A program made the translations under genes and the position numbers. A DNA stretch of 64,000 nt from Channa striata (lineage: Eukaryota; Chordata; Actinopteri; Anabantiformes; Channidae): assembly GCA_033026295.1 (NCBI GenBank), contig CM065175.1, positions 22,020,837-22,084,836 of the forward strand. Reading direction: 5' to 3'. This document shows, in pieces, positions 48,301 through 59,348 of this stretch. A model generated the notes under the pieces. It was not told the origin of the DNA. It did not search any database and was given only the letters and a program-made list of their open reading frames with translations. Position 1 is the first letter of the stretch; every line of letters begins with the position of its first letter.

Positions 48301-48399
48301 ACTATTTAACAAAGTAAAAATCTTAATTTTCAGTTAGTTTGAGTTCACACAAGTTCGGAACTCCATCGTGAATCAGGAAAGAGCCTCAGTTCAGAAAGC

Positions 48400-48700
48400 T
48401 TAGCTGATGTCGTCAAGAAATCCTTATTTCTTTGTCTATCTTTTCTACTTTTAAAATTATACTTATAGCGTGCTACATTGTTTTCTCTTCATTCTTATCT
48501 TTGTTATTCAGGTTTGGCGAACTTCAGCTTATAGAACTTGCTGCCCCACTTCGATTAATAGTAATGTTTACATTAATATCAAGTATATGTGTTGCAAAAT
48601 CGCTACATGTGACTTACTTTTTTCATCGCTGTACCATTGTTTCACCTTTTTTTGGCAACTTGTTGCTTTAATCTTGCTTTTTCTTCTTATTAAATTGTGA
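48400..48700 (-). pseudogene. Fragment related to the siglec tail exon flank
   Basis: 48620-48670 (CATCGCTGTACCATTGTTTC, then GGCAACTTGTTGCTTTAAT) matches 63308-63358 and, more loosely, the end of the siglec tail exon near 35550. The coding part (the YEN motif region) is not recognisable, so this is a degraded edge of a second siglec copy. Confidence 0.35.
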
Positions 48701-49128
48701 CAAATTCCATACAGTACATATACAATACCCCACTTCCTCTAAAGTACAGGTTTAAAACACAGTGACAGTGAAAGGATCCATTAAAGTGTATAAATACCAT
48801 AAGCAGACTAATGGAAACATAACTTTTACTCCTTAGCTTATTTCTGATACCTAATGAACAATGATTTGAAGTAAATATAAAACCACTTTGAATATGTACA
48901 TTACCTTAAAGATGGCCCCACCACCAAAACCACAACTGAATCCTTCCCATCATTCAGCCAATAACAGACATAAGTGAGTTAGAATAAGTCGATTAATATA
49001 AACAACCAACTGGGAACTGTTCTGTTGTTATTCAGAATAGATAAATCAGCTCTGGAAAACCAAATGTTGAATTTCAAAGGCAAAAACTAGAAATCAGCGT
49101 GGTTCGATAAACTAAACATTTTACTTAC

Positions 49129-49205
49129 CCAGCAGTAAAGGTTCGTCAAAGATCTTGGCTCAAGAATAAACTAAAGTCCTGTGTAGTCTCGCTTTCCTTG
49201 ATCTC
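49129..49205 (-). other. Orphan receptor first exon
   Basis: Carries the same exon end and GTAAGT donor (complement of 49123-49128) and the same upstream GATATAAAATGAGAC word as the receptor first exons. The nearest receptor coding exon in its direction (copy F, 45210-46127) already has its own first exon at 46664. The coding exon that belonged to this one is gone. Confidence 0.6.
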
Positions 49206-49528
49206 ATCAAAGACAACCAGGTTATAAATTGTTAGTTCCCAGATTAGCGTGATATAAAATGAGACATGCCGGAAACAGTGAATCATGCTAAAGTCTAGAG
49301 TGAGATAAGATAGAATTAGCATCATCCAAGACTTTCTTCTTCTTTTTATTTTCTTTTTTACAAAGCTCAACTCACTGAGTGATGAAGTCTACTCCTGTAT
49401 GACTGACCACGCAAAAGTGTGATGAAACTGTAATCAAAAAAAGGGCAAAAATATGTGTAACTCCAAGCGATGCAATATGGAGCTACTGTAAAACAATTCA
49501 CATCACCAGGTGGCATATTCAGTACATA

Positions 49529-51111
49529 CAGTTAGGGAAAAAAATTTTTGAATCCCAGCTGATTTTGTAAGTTTGCCCATTAACAAAGAAATGATCAGTC
49601 TATAATTTCAATGGTAGGTTTATTTGAACAGTGAGGGACAACAATGACAAAAAAAATCCAGAAAAATGCATTTCAAAAAGAGTTATAAATTAATTTGCAT
49701 TTCCATGAAGGAAATAAGTATTTGATCCCCTATCCGTCAGCAAGATCTCTAGCTCCCAGGTGGGTCTTATACAGGTAACGAGCTGACATTGGCAGCCCTC
49801 TCGGCTCGTTACCTGTATAATAGAGACCTGTCCACAGAAGCAATCAATCAATCCAGATTCCAAACTCTTCACCATGGTCAAGACCAAAGATCTTTCCAAG
49901 GATGTCAGGGACAAGATTGTGGACCTACACAAGCCTGGAATGGGCTACAAGACCATCGCCAAGCAGCTGGGTGAGAAGGTGACAACAGTTGGTGCAATTA
50001 TTCGCAAATGGAAAAAACATAAATTAACTGCCAATCTCCCTCGGTCTGGAGCTCTATGCAAGATCTCACCTCGTGGAGTTTCAATGATAATGAGAACGGT
50101 GAGGAATCAGCCCAGAACTACTCGGGAGGAACTTGTCACTGATCTCAAGGCAGCTGGGACCATAGTCACCAAAAAAACAGTTGGTAACGTACTACGCAGT
50201 GAAGGACTGATATCCTGCTGTGCCCGCAAGGTCCCCCTGCTCAAGAAAGCCCATCTACAGGCCCGTTTGAAGTTTGCCACTGAACATCTGACTGATTCAG
50301 AGGAAGACTGGGTGAAAGTGTTGTGGTCAGATGAGACCAAAATCGAGCTCTTTGGCATCAACTCAACTCGCTGTGTTTGGAGGAGGAGGAATGCTGCCTA
50401 TGACTCCAAAAACACCGTCCCCACCGTCAAATATGGAGGTGGAAACATTATGCTTTGGGGGTGTTTTTCTGCCAAGGGGACAGGACAATCGCATTGCATC
50501 AAAGGGAGGATGGATGGGGCCATGTACCGTCAAATGTTGGGTGAGAACCTCCTTCCCTCAGTCAGGGCATTGAAAATGGGTCGTGGTTGGGTATTCCAGC
50601 ATGACAATGATCCAAAACACACGGCCAAGGCAACAAAGGATTGGCTCAAGAAGAAACATATTAAGGTCATGGAGTGGCCTAGTCAGTCTCCAGACCTTAA
50701 TCCCATAGAAAATATGTGGAGGGAGCTGAAGGTTCGAGTTGCCAAACATCAGCCACGAAACATTAATGACTTGGAGAGGATCTGCAAAGAGGAGTGGGCC
50801 AAAATCCCCCGAGATGTGTGCAAACATTGTGGCCAACTACAAGAAACGGCTGACCTCTGTGATTGCCAAAAAAAGGTTTTGCCACCAAGTACTAAAGCAG
50901 CTTTTTCAAAGGGATCAAATACTTATTTCCTTCATGGAAATGCAAATTAATTTATAACTCTTTTTGAAACGCATTTTTCTGGATTTTTTTTGTCATTGTT
51001 GTCTCTCACTGTTCAAATAAACCTACCATTGAAATTATAGACTGATCATTTCTTTTTTAGTGGGCAAACTTACAAAATCAGCTGGGGTTCAAATAATTTT
51101 TTCCCTCACTG
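49529..51111 (+). mobile_element. Tc1-like DNA transposon with long inverted repeats
   Basis: 1583 bp flanked by TA duplications (49527-49528 and 51112-51113). The inverted repeats are about 200 bp each (49529-49729 and 50909-51111), starting CAGTTAGGGAAAAAA on the left and CAGTGAGGGAAAAAA on the right. Each holds a second, inner CAGTGAGGGA-like word, so this is the IR/DR design used by several fish Tc1 elements. The flanks joined without the element (TTCAGTACATA plus CAATACCCCACTTCC) match empty paralogous sites at about 48712 and 56240, which proves insertion at a TA. Confidence 0.95.
49874..50950 (+). CDS. Tc1-like transposase, C-terminally frameshifted
   Basis: 358 codons. Residues 1-110 are the paired-type DNA-binding region (LHKPGMGYKTIAKQLGEKVT, then a second helix-turn-helix with GNVLRSEGL). 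The catalytic DD34E set is complete: Asp153 in WSDETKIELFG, Asp244 in FQHDNDPKHTA and Glu279 in SPDLNPIENMWRELK. After IPRD (residue 314) the frame slips, apparently by a 2-base loss in a GT repeat near 50815: the normal continuation (NYKKRLTSVIAKKRF) lies in another frame at 50820-50957, and the protein ends with out-of-frame residues. The catalytic core is otherwise undamaged. Activity cannot be judged from sequence, but loss of the conserved end probably weakens it. Confidence 0.9.
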   Translation: MVKTKDLSKDVRDKIVDLHKPGMGYKTIAKQLGEKVTTVGAIIRKWKKHKLTANLPRSGALCKISPRGVSMIMRTVRNQPRTTREELVTDLKAAGTIVTKKTVGNVLRSEGLISCCARKVPLLKKAHLQARLKFATEHLTDSEEDWVKVLWSDETKIELFGINSTRCVWRRRNAAYDSKNTVPTVKYGGGNIMLWGCFSAKGTGQSHCIKGRMDGAMYRQMLGENLLPSVRALKMGRGWVFQHDNDPKHTAKATKDWLKKKHIKVMEWPSQSPDLNPIENMWRELKVRVAKHQPRNINDLERICKEEWAKIPRDVCKHCGQLQETADLCDCQKKVLPPSTKAAFSKGSNTYFLHGNAN

Positions 51112-51113
51112 TA

Positions 51114-52620
51114 TACAATACCCCACTTCCTCTAAAATACAGGTTTAGAACACAGGACAGTGATAGACAGTGCTAAGTTCATACCTACAATAAGCAGACT
51201 AATGGAAACATCACTTTTACCCTTTAGCTTTACATATTTATCATGTTAACTTGGTCTAGCAGGAAAAGCACAGGTGAGTTTCTGTTAACAATAACATTGT
51301 TAATCATCATTAATAATCATGTCCATCACGTCTCCTGTAAAGCAGCATGTACATTAGATGACAGAAAGCGTGTGTTTTAAGGTCTCAGTGTGTCAGATAT
51401 AGTGCACACTAGCTAATTTAAGGTTTTAACGTAGTAAAGTTACAAACAGTTATAAACGTATTAATGTTAATAACAGTCAATGCAAAGTTATCATAGTGAC
51501 TAAAAAGACACAATGCTAATCATTGAGCCAACGCGGATTGCGTTTATTTGAAAAAAATCATATTGCTTGGTGAACTTTAACATCATATCACTACCTTCAT
51601 TTCTGGTTATTGTGAGGTGCAAAATAGGTCAGACAGAATTCATGAATATTACAGAGCGGTGATAAAATAGTGGTGATAAAAAGTTAAAAGTGACAACGGC
51701 AGGTGTTACAAAACGGTTAGCCATATTTGTGATTGGATAATTTATGGCAAATCCAGAATTGATTTATTGTATCTGTGATGCCTTTCAATCAAAAACATAA
51801 GTCTACAGGATTAATAAGTTACACGAATAAATTGTTAAATTAGTTTATAAGCAATAAATAAATAAAAATAGGTCAGTGATAAAAGCTGTTTAAAAACTTT
51901 GACGTATTTACTCCTTTGCTAAAGTAATCTAGTTTTACAGCGGAAAAAAGTTAAAGTAGTTGGTGTATGTGCTGAAAGTTGCCTAAACGTTTGGGCCTTT
52001 GGGAATATTGGACTTTGTAAGTATTAACATGTTCATGAGCATTACGAGAATGTCAGACTTGTTCCCTGTATCCCGATAAATGTGTGCATTTTAGCTGGAT
52101 TAGCTGCGTTTAAGCTAAACTATTGAGTGCAACACTACATGTGTAACTTTATGTAATGTTTGTTAAATTAACCTTCTTTCTGTTTTGCTTCAGTTCCAAA
52201 AAAAAAAAGAGAAAAAGAACAATTCAACATACGTAGAAAGATAAATGCATAACATAAGGAACTGCAGTAAAAACAAGCCTTGTATGGATCCTTTCTTTGT
52301 TAGCTGGCTGTCCGGCCCACACGTAGTACACGTGTTGTGAGGACTGCACAATGTCACAAAAATGACTAGATGAACTTTTACTGAGAGGTAACACTGGTTC
52401 TACTCTTCTACAGAACCGAAGAGTTATTGACAAAATTTTAAAGCTAACGTCTCTGCAAAGTAGATTAAATAATAAAAATCTATGCATTGATAGACTTCAT
52501 AGATCCTTTCTTAGCATAGCATTTAGAATCAGATGTTTTAACCAGTTGTAACTGAAAAACTACTAAAAATTAATTATCCCAAATGTAGACAGACTGGACG
52601 TGAGTGACTGATATGTTAAT
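51114..52620. other. Array-unit spacer between orphan exon and module copy 2
   Basis: 51114-51480 matches 56250-56580 (CCCCACTTCCTCTAAA, AGACTAATGGAAAC, GATGACAGAAAGCGTGTG). 51955-52520 matches 42800-43340. 51490-51950 shows nothing recognisable. Confidence 0.4.
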
Positions 52621-52629
52621 CAACTACTT

Positions 52630-52980
52630 GTTTCAGCCCTTATTCAAACTGGACCAAGATGTTAAACTCACATCAGACAGCAGCTGATAAGCTTGTGCCA
52701 ACGGATGACACAGTGCTGCCATCTTACTTGTTGTCGGCGGCAGTGCAGGAGATATTCTCTCCCAAGATGATAAAATGAACGCTGTGATGTGCACAGCAGA
52801 GATGCTGAAATTAGTTTTTCCCCAGCTTTTGACATTTTGTCATCTATTGTCTTCTAAACATCATGTCAGGTCCATGTCAGAGCTGCAGGATGAGACAGAC
52901 AGAGGAGCTGACAGAGTGCACCTCCTCCAGTGTGCATGGAGTCAGAGTCGTTTTGCAAGAATCAGCTGGTAAGAAGTTAC
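52630..52980 (+). repeat. Exon-like module, copy 2
   Basis: About 95% identical by eye to copy 1. The reading frame starts at ATG (MSELQDETDRGADRVHLLQC) and ends at the same GTAAGAA donor (52968-52974). The frame is intact. Confidence 0.4.
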
Positions 52981-54270
52981 ATTTATGCAATCGTTCCTTT
53001 GAACTAAGTCTGAGGAAATGACTTTTTCTGACATAATATTCATGACTGTGGTGCAGTTTTGTTTTAATCTAGGTAAGTCTGAGAATTTTATATGTGACAC
53101 TGTGAATGTATAACTTACATTTCCATTAAGTAGATTAAAACATACAGTAATAATGTGAACTTCTTAGATTTTACATCAATTAAGTTTATTGTAGAATGAA
53201 CAGACACATTTGCTCATGGTTTTTAATTGAAGCCAACTTCGAACAATCAAGTACAGTAGCGACAAATGCAGTAATGACACAAATATGCCAGTAGGAGGTG
53301 GTAGTTCAGAAAAAGATGTCTTCCAGAAAAACATGTCAGCACGTATTAACAGTTTCAAAGAAGCATGGTACAATTCATCAAACCAGTACAAATAACCACC
53401 AGTCTCTTTCTGCATGTTGGAGCATCTTCTGCTGGCATTTGCACTATGTTGAACAAATCTGAGCACTGAATATTCAGTGGAAACAATGTCAAAAAAATAG
53501 ACAATCAAGTACAACAGAGGTTTACAGCATTGCAGTTACAATGTTACATTGTTTAAGAGTGACATTGTTTTTTTTTTTGCAAAGTAAAACCAAAATGAAA
53601 AACACGCTGCAAATGTCACAACACAACAGAAATGATTCTGGCAGCAACTAAAGGTACATTTAAAATCTAAATGTCCATCACCTTTTAGCTTCTCCTGGAA
53701 ACATGACTGACTGTTGTCTACTCTGTTTTGTGGCACATTTCTTCAGTTTGTCGTATTGCAGAAGTTGTTTTATAAATTTCCCTGTGCTTTGACTACTTAC
53801 ATGTATTTTCTCAATTTCCCGTGCCGTGAGCTCTCAGGGCCACCGGGACCTTAGCCTTTTTTTCACTACACTACATCAGGGATGTTTTATATATTATGTG
53901 AGTTTGGTTAGTTCTCAGTTCAGTTGAAGTTTGTTTTGACTCATTTCCAAACAACATGTTAAATATACACATATTAGATCACGGAGAGCAAGGTGTTGTA
54001 ACACCTCAATGAGTCAGATATTGCGCACTTACACAATTTGCTTTCTGAACACTAGATAAATGTCAAACATAGCTCAACGATGTCTGTCAAATAATGTGTA
54101 ACACTATACTAGTTAAAAGGTTTCACATGGGCACTGATCATAAAAATACAGAGGAACAGTCAATGAAAGACTATTATAATGACCCCAACACTAACACCAC
54201 TACTTGTTGTGGTTGATCGGTACACACAGTACAGTGGAATAATTAGCTCGATATGCATATAAATGAAAAC
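52981..54270. other. Spacer before receptor copy G
   Basis: Array spacer. 53930-54270 is nearly identical to 61045-61380 before copy H. No gene is seen. Confidence 0.45.
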
Positions 54271-55188
54271 CTATTTTTCACTAGTGCTTGTCCCCTGCAT
54301 TTCTAATGGTGAAACATTGCATTCGCGCTTCCTGAAAATGAACTTTTCACTTGTGCACTGGAAGGAGGAAGAAGAAAAGTAGAAAATTATGGGGTCGATA
54401 CAGGTGTTGAATGTGCTGAGTAACAAAGCGTAGTACCTCCATTTTGGGCTCTTACCCTCGATGTAACCCACTAAATGAGAGAGGCTGAATGGTAACATAC
54501 AAATGAGAAACACAGCCAGAGTCCCGAGGGCCATGCCGATGGCTTTCTGCTTCTGCATTTGGGATATCCGGGGACGGCTGTACAGTATCCAGATGCAGCT
54601 TATGTAGCAGTACACACAAATGATAAGAGGGACTAGGCAGAGCACGAAGAACAACTCTAATCGTACAGGGAGGAGAATCTCCAGCTGCTTGTCAGTGAAA
54701 TTCTCATAGCAAACAGTTGAGTTTTTGTTGGCCAGGTTTGGGTGAAGCTGTATGATTAAAATGATGCTGCAGTGTGCTGTTGAGATTATCCAAATAACTG
54801 CACTGATCACTATTGCATACACAGGTTTGAACAGAAGGTGATAGGTGACAGGGTAGGCCACAGCAATGTAACGAAGCACGCTGACGGCCGACAGGAACAA
54901 GGCGCTCGTGTCGATTGAAGCAAAGAAGGTGAAAGAGGTGATGGAGCACAGAAAGTTGGGCAGGTTCCATTTCATACCAGATGCTGCCTCATGCATCTTG
55001 AGAGGAAGGATGAATAAGAAGAGCAAGTCAGAGACAATCAGATTGAGGAGCAGGATGTCGATAGGCACTGGTTTTGAGTGGATCTTGATGCTGAAGGCGT
55101 AGAGAGCCAGGAGGTTGGCTGGAAGACCTATCAGGAAGGAAATGATGTAAACTGAGAGAATGACTTCGCTCCTTACAACTTGCTCCAT
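54271..55188 (-). CDS. ffar3-like: FFAR3-like receptor, copy G (intact)
   Basis: 305 residues, start at 55188 (MEQVVRSE). It combines the E-type N-terminus with the F-type helix 6 (PFSLSHLVGY) and the D-type inner loop 2 (HLLFKPVYAI), so it is a mosaic. Helix 3 reads ASIDTSALFLSAVSVLRYIA, with Asp where most copies have Tyr (SIYTS), close to the ligand pocket in related receptors. Ligand Arg/His/Arg, disulfide cysteines, LRY and DPIIF are kept. It ends GTSTSEK. Confidence 0.9.
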   Translation of the reverse strand: MEQVVRSEVILSVYIISFLIGLPANLLALYAFSIKIHSKPVPIDILLLNLIVSDLLFLFILPLKMHEAASGMKWNLPNFLCSITSFTFFASIDTSALFLSAVSVLRYIAVAYPVTYHLLFKPVYAIVISAVIWIISTAHCSIILIIQLHPNLANKNSTVCYENFTDKQLEILLPVRLELFFVLCLVPLIICVYCYISCIWILYSRPRISQMQKQKAIGMALGTLAVFLICMLPFSLSHLVGYIEGKSPKWRYYALLLSTFNTCIDPIIFYFSSSSFQCTSEKFIFRKRECNVSPLEMQGTSTSEK

Positions 55189-55323
55189 GACGACCCTAAA
55201 CCACAGGAAGTGAACAAACACAAAACAAAAATATACATAGTAAGAGATGCATGAGATGGCCAGCTGTTACAAGTGACCGTTTTTATACTGCAGACATTTT
55301 TATTCTTGTACTAGTGACAAACC

Positions 55324-55535
55324 GATTTAGGGCAGATGGCTGCCCACTCTGAGGCTGATTATGCTGGAGGTTTAAAGGGAGTTTTTCCTCTCCACCGTTG
55401 CCTATGGCTGCTCAAGCGGGGTTTTTTGGGTTTTCTCTAAATGCTTATATAATCTTGACTTTATTATGTAAAGTACTTAGAGAAGACTTTGTTTTAAATT
55501 GGCACTATATAAATAAATTTGAAAAGTTGAAAACT
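55324..55535 (+). mobile_element. 3' tail of a fish non-LTR retrotransposon
   Basis: GGAGGTTTAAAGGGAGTTTT, TCCTCTCCACCGTTGCC, GGTTTTCTCTA and the end TGGCACTATATAAATAAATT are the familiar 3' end of a common teleost LINE or its SINE partner. It interrupts unit G between GTGACAAACCG and ACTTGATAAGTCAT, which are contiguous in units E and F. Only the tail is present, as expected for a 5'-truncated insertion. Confidence 0.65.
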
Positions 55536-55899
55536 GACTTGATAAGTCATCAAAGTCTACATGCAGTACATAATGTAGCCCAAATAAAAAACATTTAGCT
55601 TATATCTGATACCTAATGAACAATGATTTTAAGTAAAGATGATGAACATCCACATCATCTTAAAGATGGCCCCACCATCAAAACCACAACTGAACCTTCC
55701 CATCATTCGGCCAACAACAGACATAAGTGAGTAAGAGTAAGTTGATCACTATAAACAACCAAGTGATTTATATGAATTTTGAAAACGTCAAATACGTATA
55801 TTTTGGAATTGTTCTATTGTAAATTAGAATGGATACAATCAGCTCTGCAAAACCAAATGCAGAATTTCAATGGCAAAACTAGCTAAACATTTTACTTAC

Positions 55900-55975
55900 C
55901 CAGCAGTAAAGGTTCGTTAAAGATCTTGGCTCAAGAATAAACTAAAGTGCTGTGTAGTCTCGCTTTCCTTGATCT
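55900..55975 (-). other. Non-coding first exon of receptor copy G
   Basis: Exon end CCTTTACTGCTGG with donor GTAAGT (complement of 55894-55899), followed upstream by the GATATAAAATGAGAC word. Confidence 0.6.
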
Positions 55976-57035
55976 CATCAAAGACAACCAGGTTATGAGT
56001 TGTTTGTTCTCAGATTAGCGTGATATAAAATGAGACATGCCGGAAACAGTAAATCATGCTAAAGTCTAGAGTGAGGTATTTTTACTCACTGAGTGATGAA
56101 GTCTACTCCTGTATGACTGACCACCCAAAAGTGTGATGAAACTGTAATCAAAAAAAGGGCAAAAATATGTGTAACTCCAAAGCGATGCGATATGGAGCTA
56201 CTGTAAAACAATTCACATTACCAGGTGGCATATTCAATACATATACAATACCCCACTTCCTCTAAAGTACAGGTTTAGAACACAGAACAGTGATAGACAG
56301 TGCTAAGTTTATACCTACAATAAGCAGACTAATGGAAACTTTACTTTTACCCTTTAGCTTTAGATATTTATCATGTTAACTTGTTCTAGCAGGAAAAGCA
56401 CAGGTGAATTTCTGTTAACAATGACTCATTTCCATCACGTCTCCTGTAAAGCAGCATGTACATTAGATGACAGAAAGCGTGTGTTTTAAGGCCTCAGTGT
56501 GTCAGATTTAGTGCACACTAGCTAATTTAAGGTTTTAAAGTAGTAAAGTTACAAACAGTTATAAACGTATTAATCTTAATAGCAGTCAATGTTTCTTTCA
56601 GTTCCAAAAAAAAGAAAAATCAAAAATGCAATATACATAGAAAGATAAATGCATAACATAAGCAACTGCAGTAAAAACAAGCCTTGTATGGATCCTTTCT
56701 TTGTTAGCTGGCTGTCCGGCCCACACGTAGTACACGTGTTGTGAGGACAGCACAGTGTCACAAAAATGACTAGATGAACTTTTAGTGAGAGATAACACTG
56801 GTTCCACTCTTCTACACAACTGAAGAGTTATTGTCAACATTTCGAAGCTAACATCTCTGCAAAGTAGAATAAATAATAAAGCAAAATTAGATAGACCACA
56901 TACGTGCTTTTTTAACATAGCAGTTAGAATCCGATGTTTTACTATTTGTAACTGAAAAACTAGTAATGATTAATTAATTATCCACAATGTAGTCAGACTG
57001 GACGTGAGTAATATTTTAATCAACTACTGGTTTCA
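55976..57035. other. Array-unit spacer between receptor G and the LINE
   Basis: Contains the empty site of the Tc1 insertion (56240-56260), the 56250-56580 block shared with 51.1-51.5 kb, and the 56600-56900 block shared with 43.05-43.3 and 52.2-52.5 kb. Minus-strand frames here are repeated in those copies without clear coding constraint. Confidence 0.4.
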
Positions 57036-59027
57036 GCTCTAATTTCCCTGAAGATGGCACTCCTCTCATCATCTTAGGAGACCTCACTACCCACCTAGAC
57101 AAACCCCAGGTGGCTGACGTGGTCTCTCTTTTGAACACGTTTGATCTGAGGCTGGTCTCTACTCCCCCGACCCACAAAGCTTGCAACAACTTAGACCTCG
57201 TTCTGATCAGTAAATGCACTATGGACGACACTGCTGTCGCTCCCCTGCATTTGTTGGACCACTTCTTCATGCAGCTTCTCCTACCGTACTGGTTACATTT
57301 GCCTTAACCCCAGATCTCTGTCATGACTCAGTTCCTCAGCCCCACTTCCTCCCTTGCACTTTTGCACGACTCGCGTTCAAGCCGTCTTCAGCCACGACTC
57401 GCGTTCAAGCCGTCTTCAGCCACGACTCGCGTTCAAGCCGTCTTCAGCCACGACTCGCGTCCAACCGTCTTCTGCCACGACTCACGTTCAAGCCGTCTTC
57501 TGCCACGTCTCATCTTCAAGCCGTCTTCTGCCACGACTCCCCCCTCAAGCCGTCCACTGCCACGACTCCCCCCTGAAGCCGTCCACTGCCACGACTCCCC
57601 CCTCAAGCCGTCCACTTCCACGACTCCCCCCTCAAGCCGTCTACTGCCACGACTCCCCCCTCAAGCCGTCTACTGCCACGACTCACCTCATTATCCTCTG
57701 TATTTACTTTATTATCAATAAATGTTCACATTCTTCCTCCTGTGTCCTGTACTTCTGGGTCCAAGAAAAACGTAGCTCTGACAATCTCTCAACCCCGGAG
57801 CGCTTCTCTTCACTGGTTTCTGCAACGCTGCCCTCGCCCCAAGATCTTTCCACCCTCGACACAGATGCGGCCACGGACAGGCTCTGCAATACGCTCCCAT
57901 CCTGCCTAGACATTCTCGACCCAATAGCCTCTAGACATGCTCGCTCTTCTGCTTCCAAGTCGTGGTTAACCAACCAGATTTGTGAACGTCTCACTATCCT
58001 CAGGAGTGCTGAGAGGAAGTGGCGCAAATCCCAGTCTCAGTCTGCTCTTGCTGACTATCAGGGTTTTCTTGCATCCTGCTCTCAAAATGTCACTAGGGCT
58101 AAGACTGAATACTACCAGGACAAGCTCAGCAACAGCACGGACACCAGAAAGCTGTTCTCCAGTTTCAATTCACTGCTCTCCCCACCGCCACCTCCGCCAA
58201 CCACCTATCGAACAGCTGACGACTTTGCCTCCTTCTTCACTAACTAGGTGAACGCCATCAGCTCACAGTTCTCTCCACCAGATGAAATCCAGCTATCTAC
58301 ATCGAATGACTCATCACGCTTCACATTCTCTCATGTGAGAGGATGACTTATCCACTCTCCTCCTCTCAATCGCCCGATCACCTGCTCTCTGGATCCGATC
58401 CCCTTCACCCTTCTTCAAGCTGTTGCACCTACAGCAATACCAGCCATTACACAAATCACCAACACTTCTCTCACACCAGGCACCTACCTCATTCAAGCAG
58501 GCCCAGATTACTCCACTGTTGAATAAGCCTTCTCTTGATCTCTACCTTGTGGTGATCTACAGACCAGGTATACTGGCAGGGGCGTGATTCTAGCTCTCAT
58601 AACCTCTCCACTGGTGTACCGCAGCGCTCCGTTCTCTGTCCTCTTCTTTTTCCATCTATACTCATTCTCTGGGCTCTATCATCCATTCACATTGCTTTTT
58701 GTATCACTGCTATGCGGAAGACACGCAGCTCTTTCTGTCCTTTCCGCCAGACAACTCAACTGCCTCGACATGCATCTCTGCCTGTCTCTCCGACATCTCT
58801 GCTTGGATGAGGGAAAGACATCTTCAGCTCAACATCTCCAAAACCAAGGTTCCAGTCTTCCCAGCCAAACCTTCGACACAGTACCACATTAGCATCAACA
58901 TTGCAGTCTAGTGATTGTCCCTGCTAAGTCGGACAGAAATCTGGGGGTCATAATTGACCAACTGAGCTTCATGGAACACATCATCTCAGTCTCCACAATG
59001 TAATGGAAATGTAAATGTATATGTAAA
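57036..59027 (+). mobile_element. Degenerate L2-like LINE
   Basis: Pieces of one non-LTR ORF2 in order. Endonuclease end at 57040-57280 (LIILGDLTTHLDKPQVADVV, STPPTHKACNNLDLVL, LLDHFF). The linker at 57770-58247 (ATDRLCNTLPSCLDIL, LRSAERKWRKSQSQSALADY, DTRKLFSSFNSLL, TADDFASFFTN), then a stop. Reverse transcriptase pieces at 58560-58900 (STGVPQRSV, CYAEDTQLFLSF with YAED for the catalytic YADD, ISAWMRERHLQLNISKTK). The 3' end carries ATGTAAATG-type repeats, as in fish L2 elements. It interrupts the spacer between GGTTTCAGCTCT and AAACTCATATGAGACAGC, which are joined in units F and G. Inactive. Confidence 0.8.
57365..57705. repeat. Minisatellite, about 12 units of 27-29 bp, inside the LINE
   Basis: Unit CACGACTCGCGTTCAAGCCG plus TCTTCAGC (28 bp) in the first half drifts to 29-bp units with CACGACTCCCCCCTCAAGCC in the second half. 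Unit starts are at 57365, 57393, 57421, 57449, 57476, 57504, 57532, 57561, 57590, 57619, 57648 and 57677. It lies between the endonuclease and linker parts of the LINE. Since 28 and 29 are not multiples of three, successive units are read in different frames; the whole block lacks stops in one plus-strand frame. Confidence 0.95.
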
Positions 59028-59029
59028 TA

Positions 59030-59348
59030 TAAACTCATATGAGACAGCACATCCCAGCCTACAACAAGCAAGATGGCAGCTGATAAGCTTGTGCTAATGG
59101 ATGATACAGTGCTGCCATCTTGCTTGTTGTAGGCACCAGTACAGGGGATTTTCTCTCCCTATGATGGTGATGAACGCTGGGATGTGCAGAACCAGAGATG
59201 CTGACATTAGTTTGTCATCCATTGTCTTCTAAACATCATGTCAGGTCCATGTCAGAGCTGCAGGATGAGACAGACAGAGGAGCTGACAGAGTGCACCTCC
59301 TCCAGTGTGCATGGAGTCAGAGTCGTTTTGCAAGGATCAGCTGGTAAG
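59030..59348 (+). repeat. Exon-like module, copy 3
   Basis: Third copy. The upstream part is shortened and altered (GATGGTGATGAACGCTGGG), but the ATG-started frame MSELQDETDRGADRVHLLQC and the donor GTAAGAA (59344) are intact. Confidence 0.4.
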
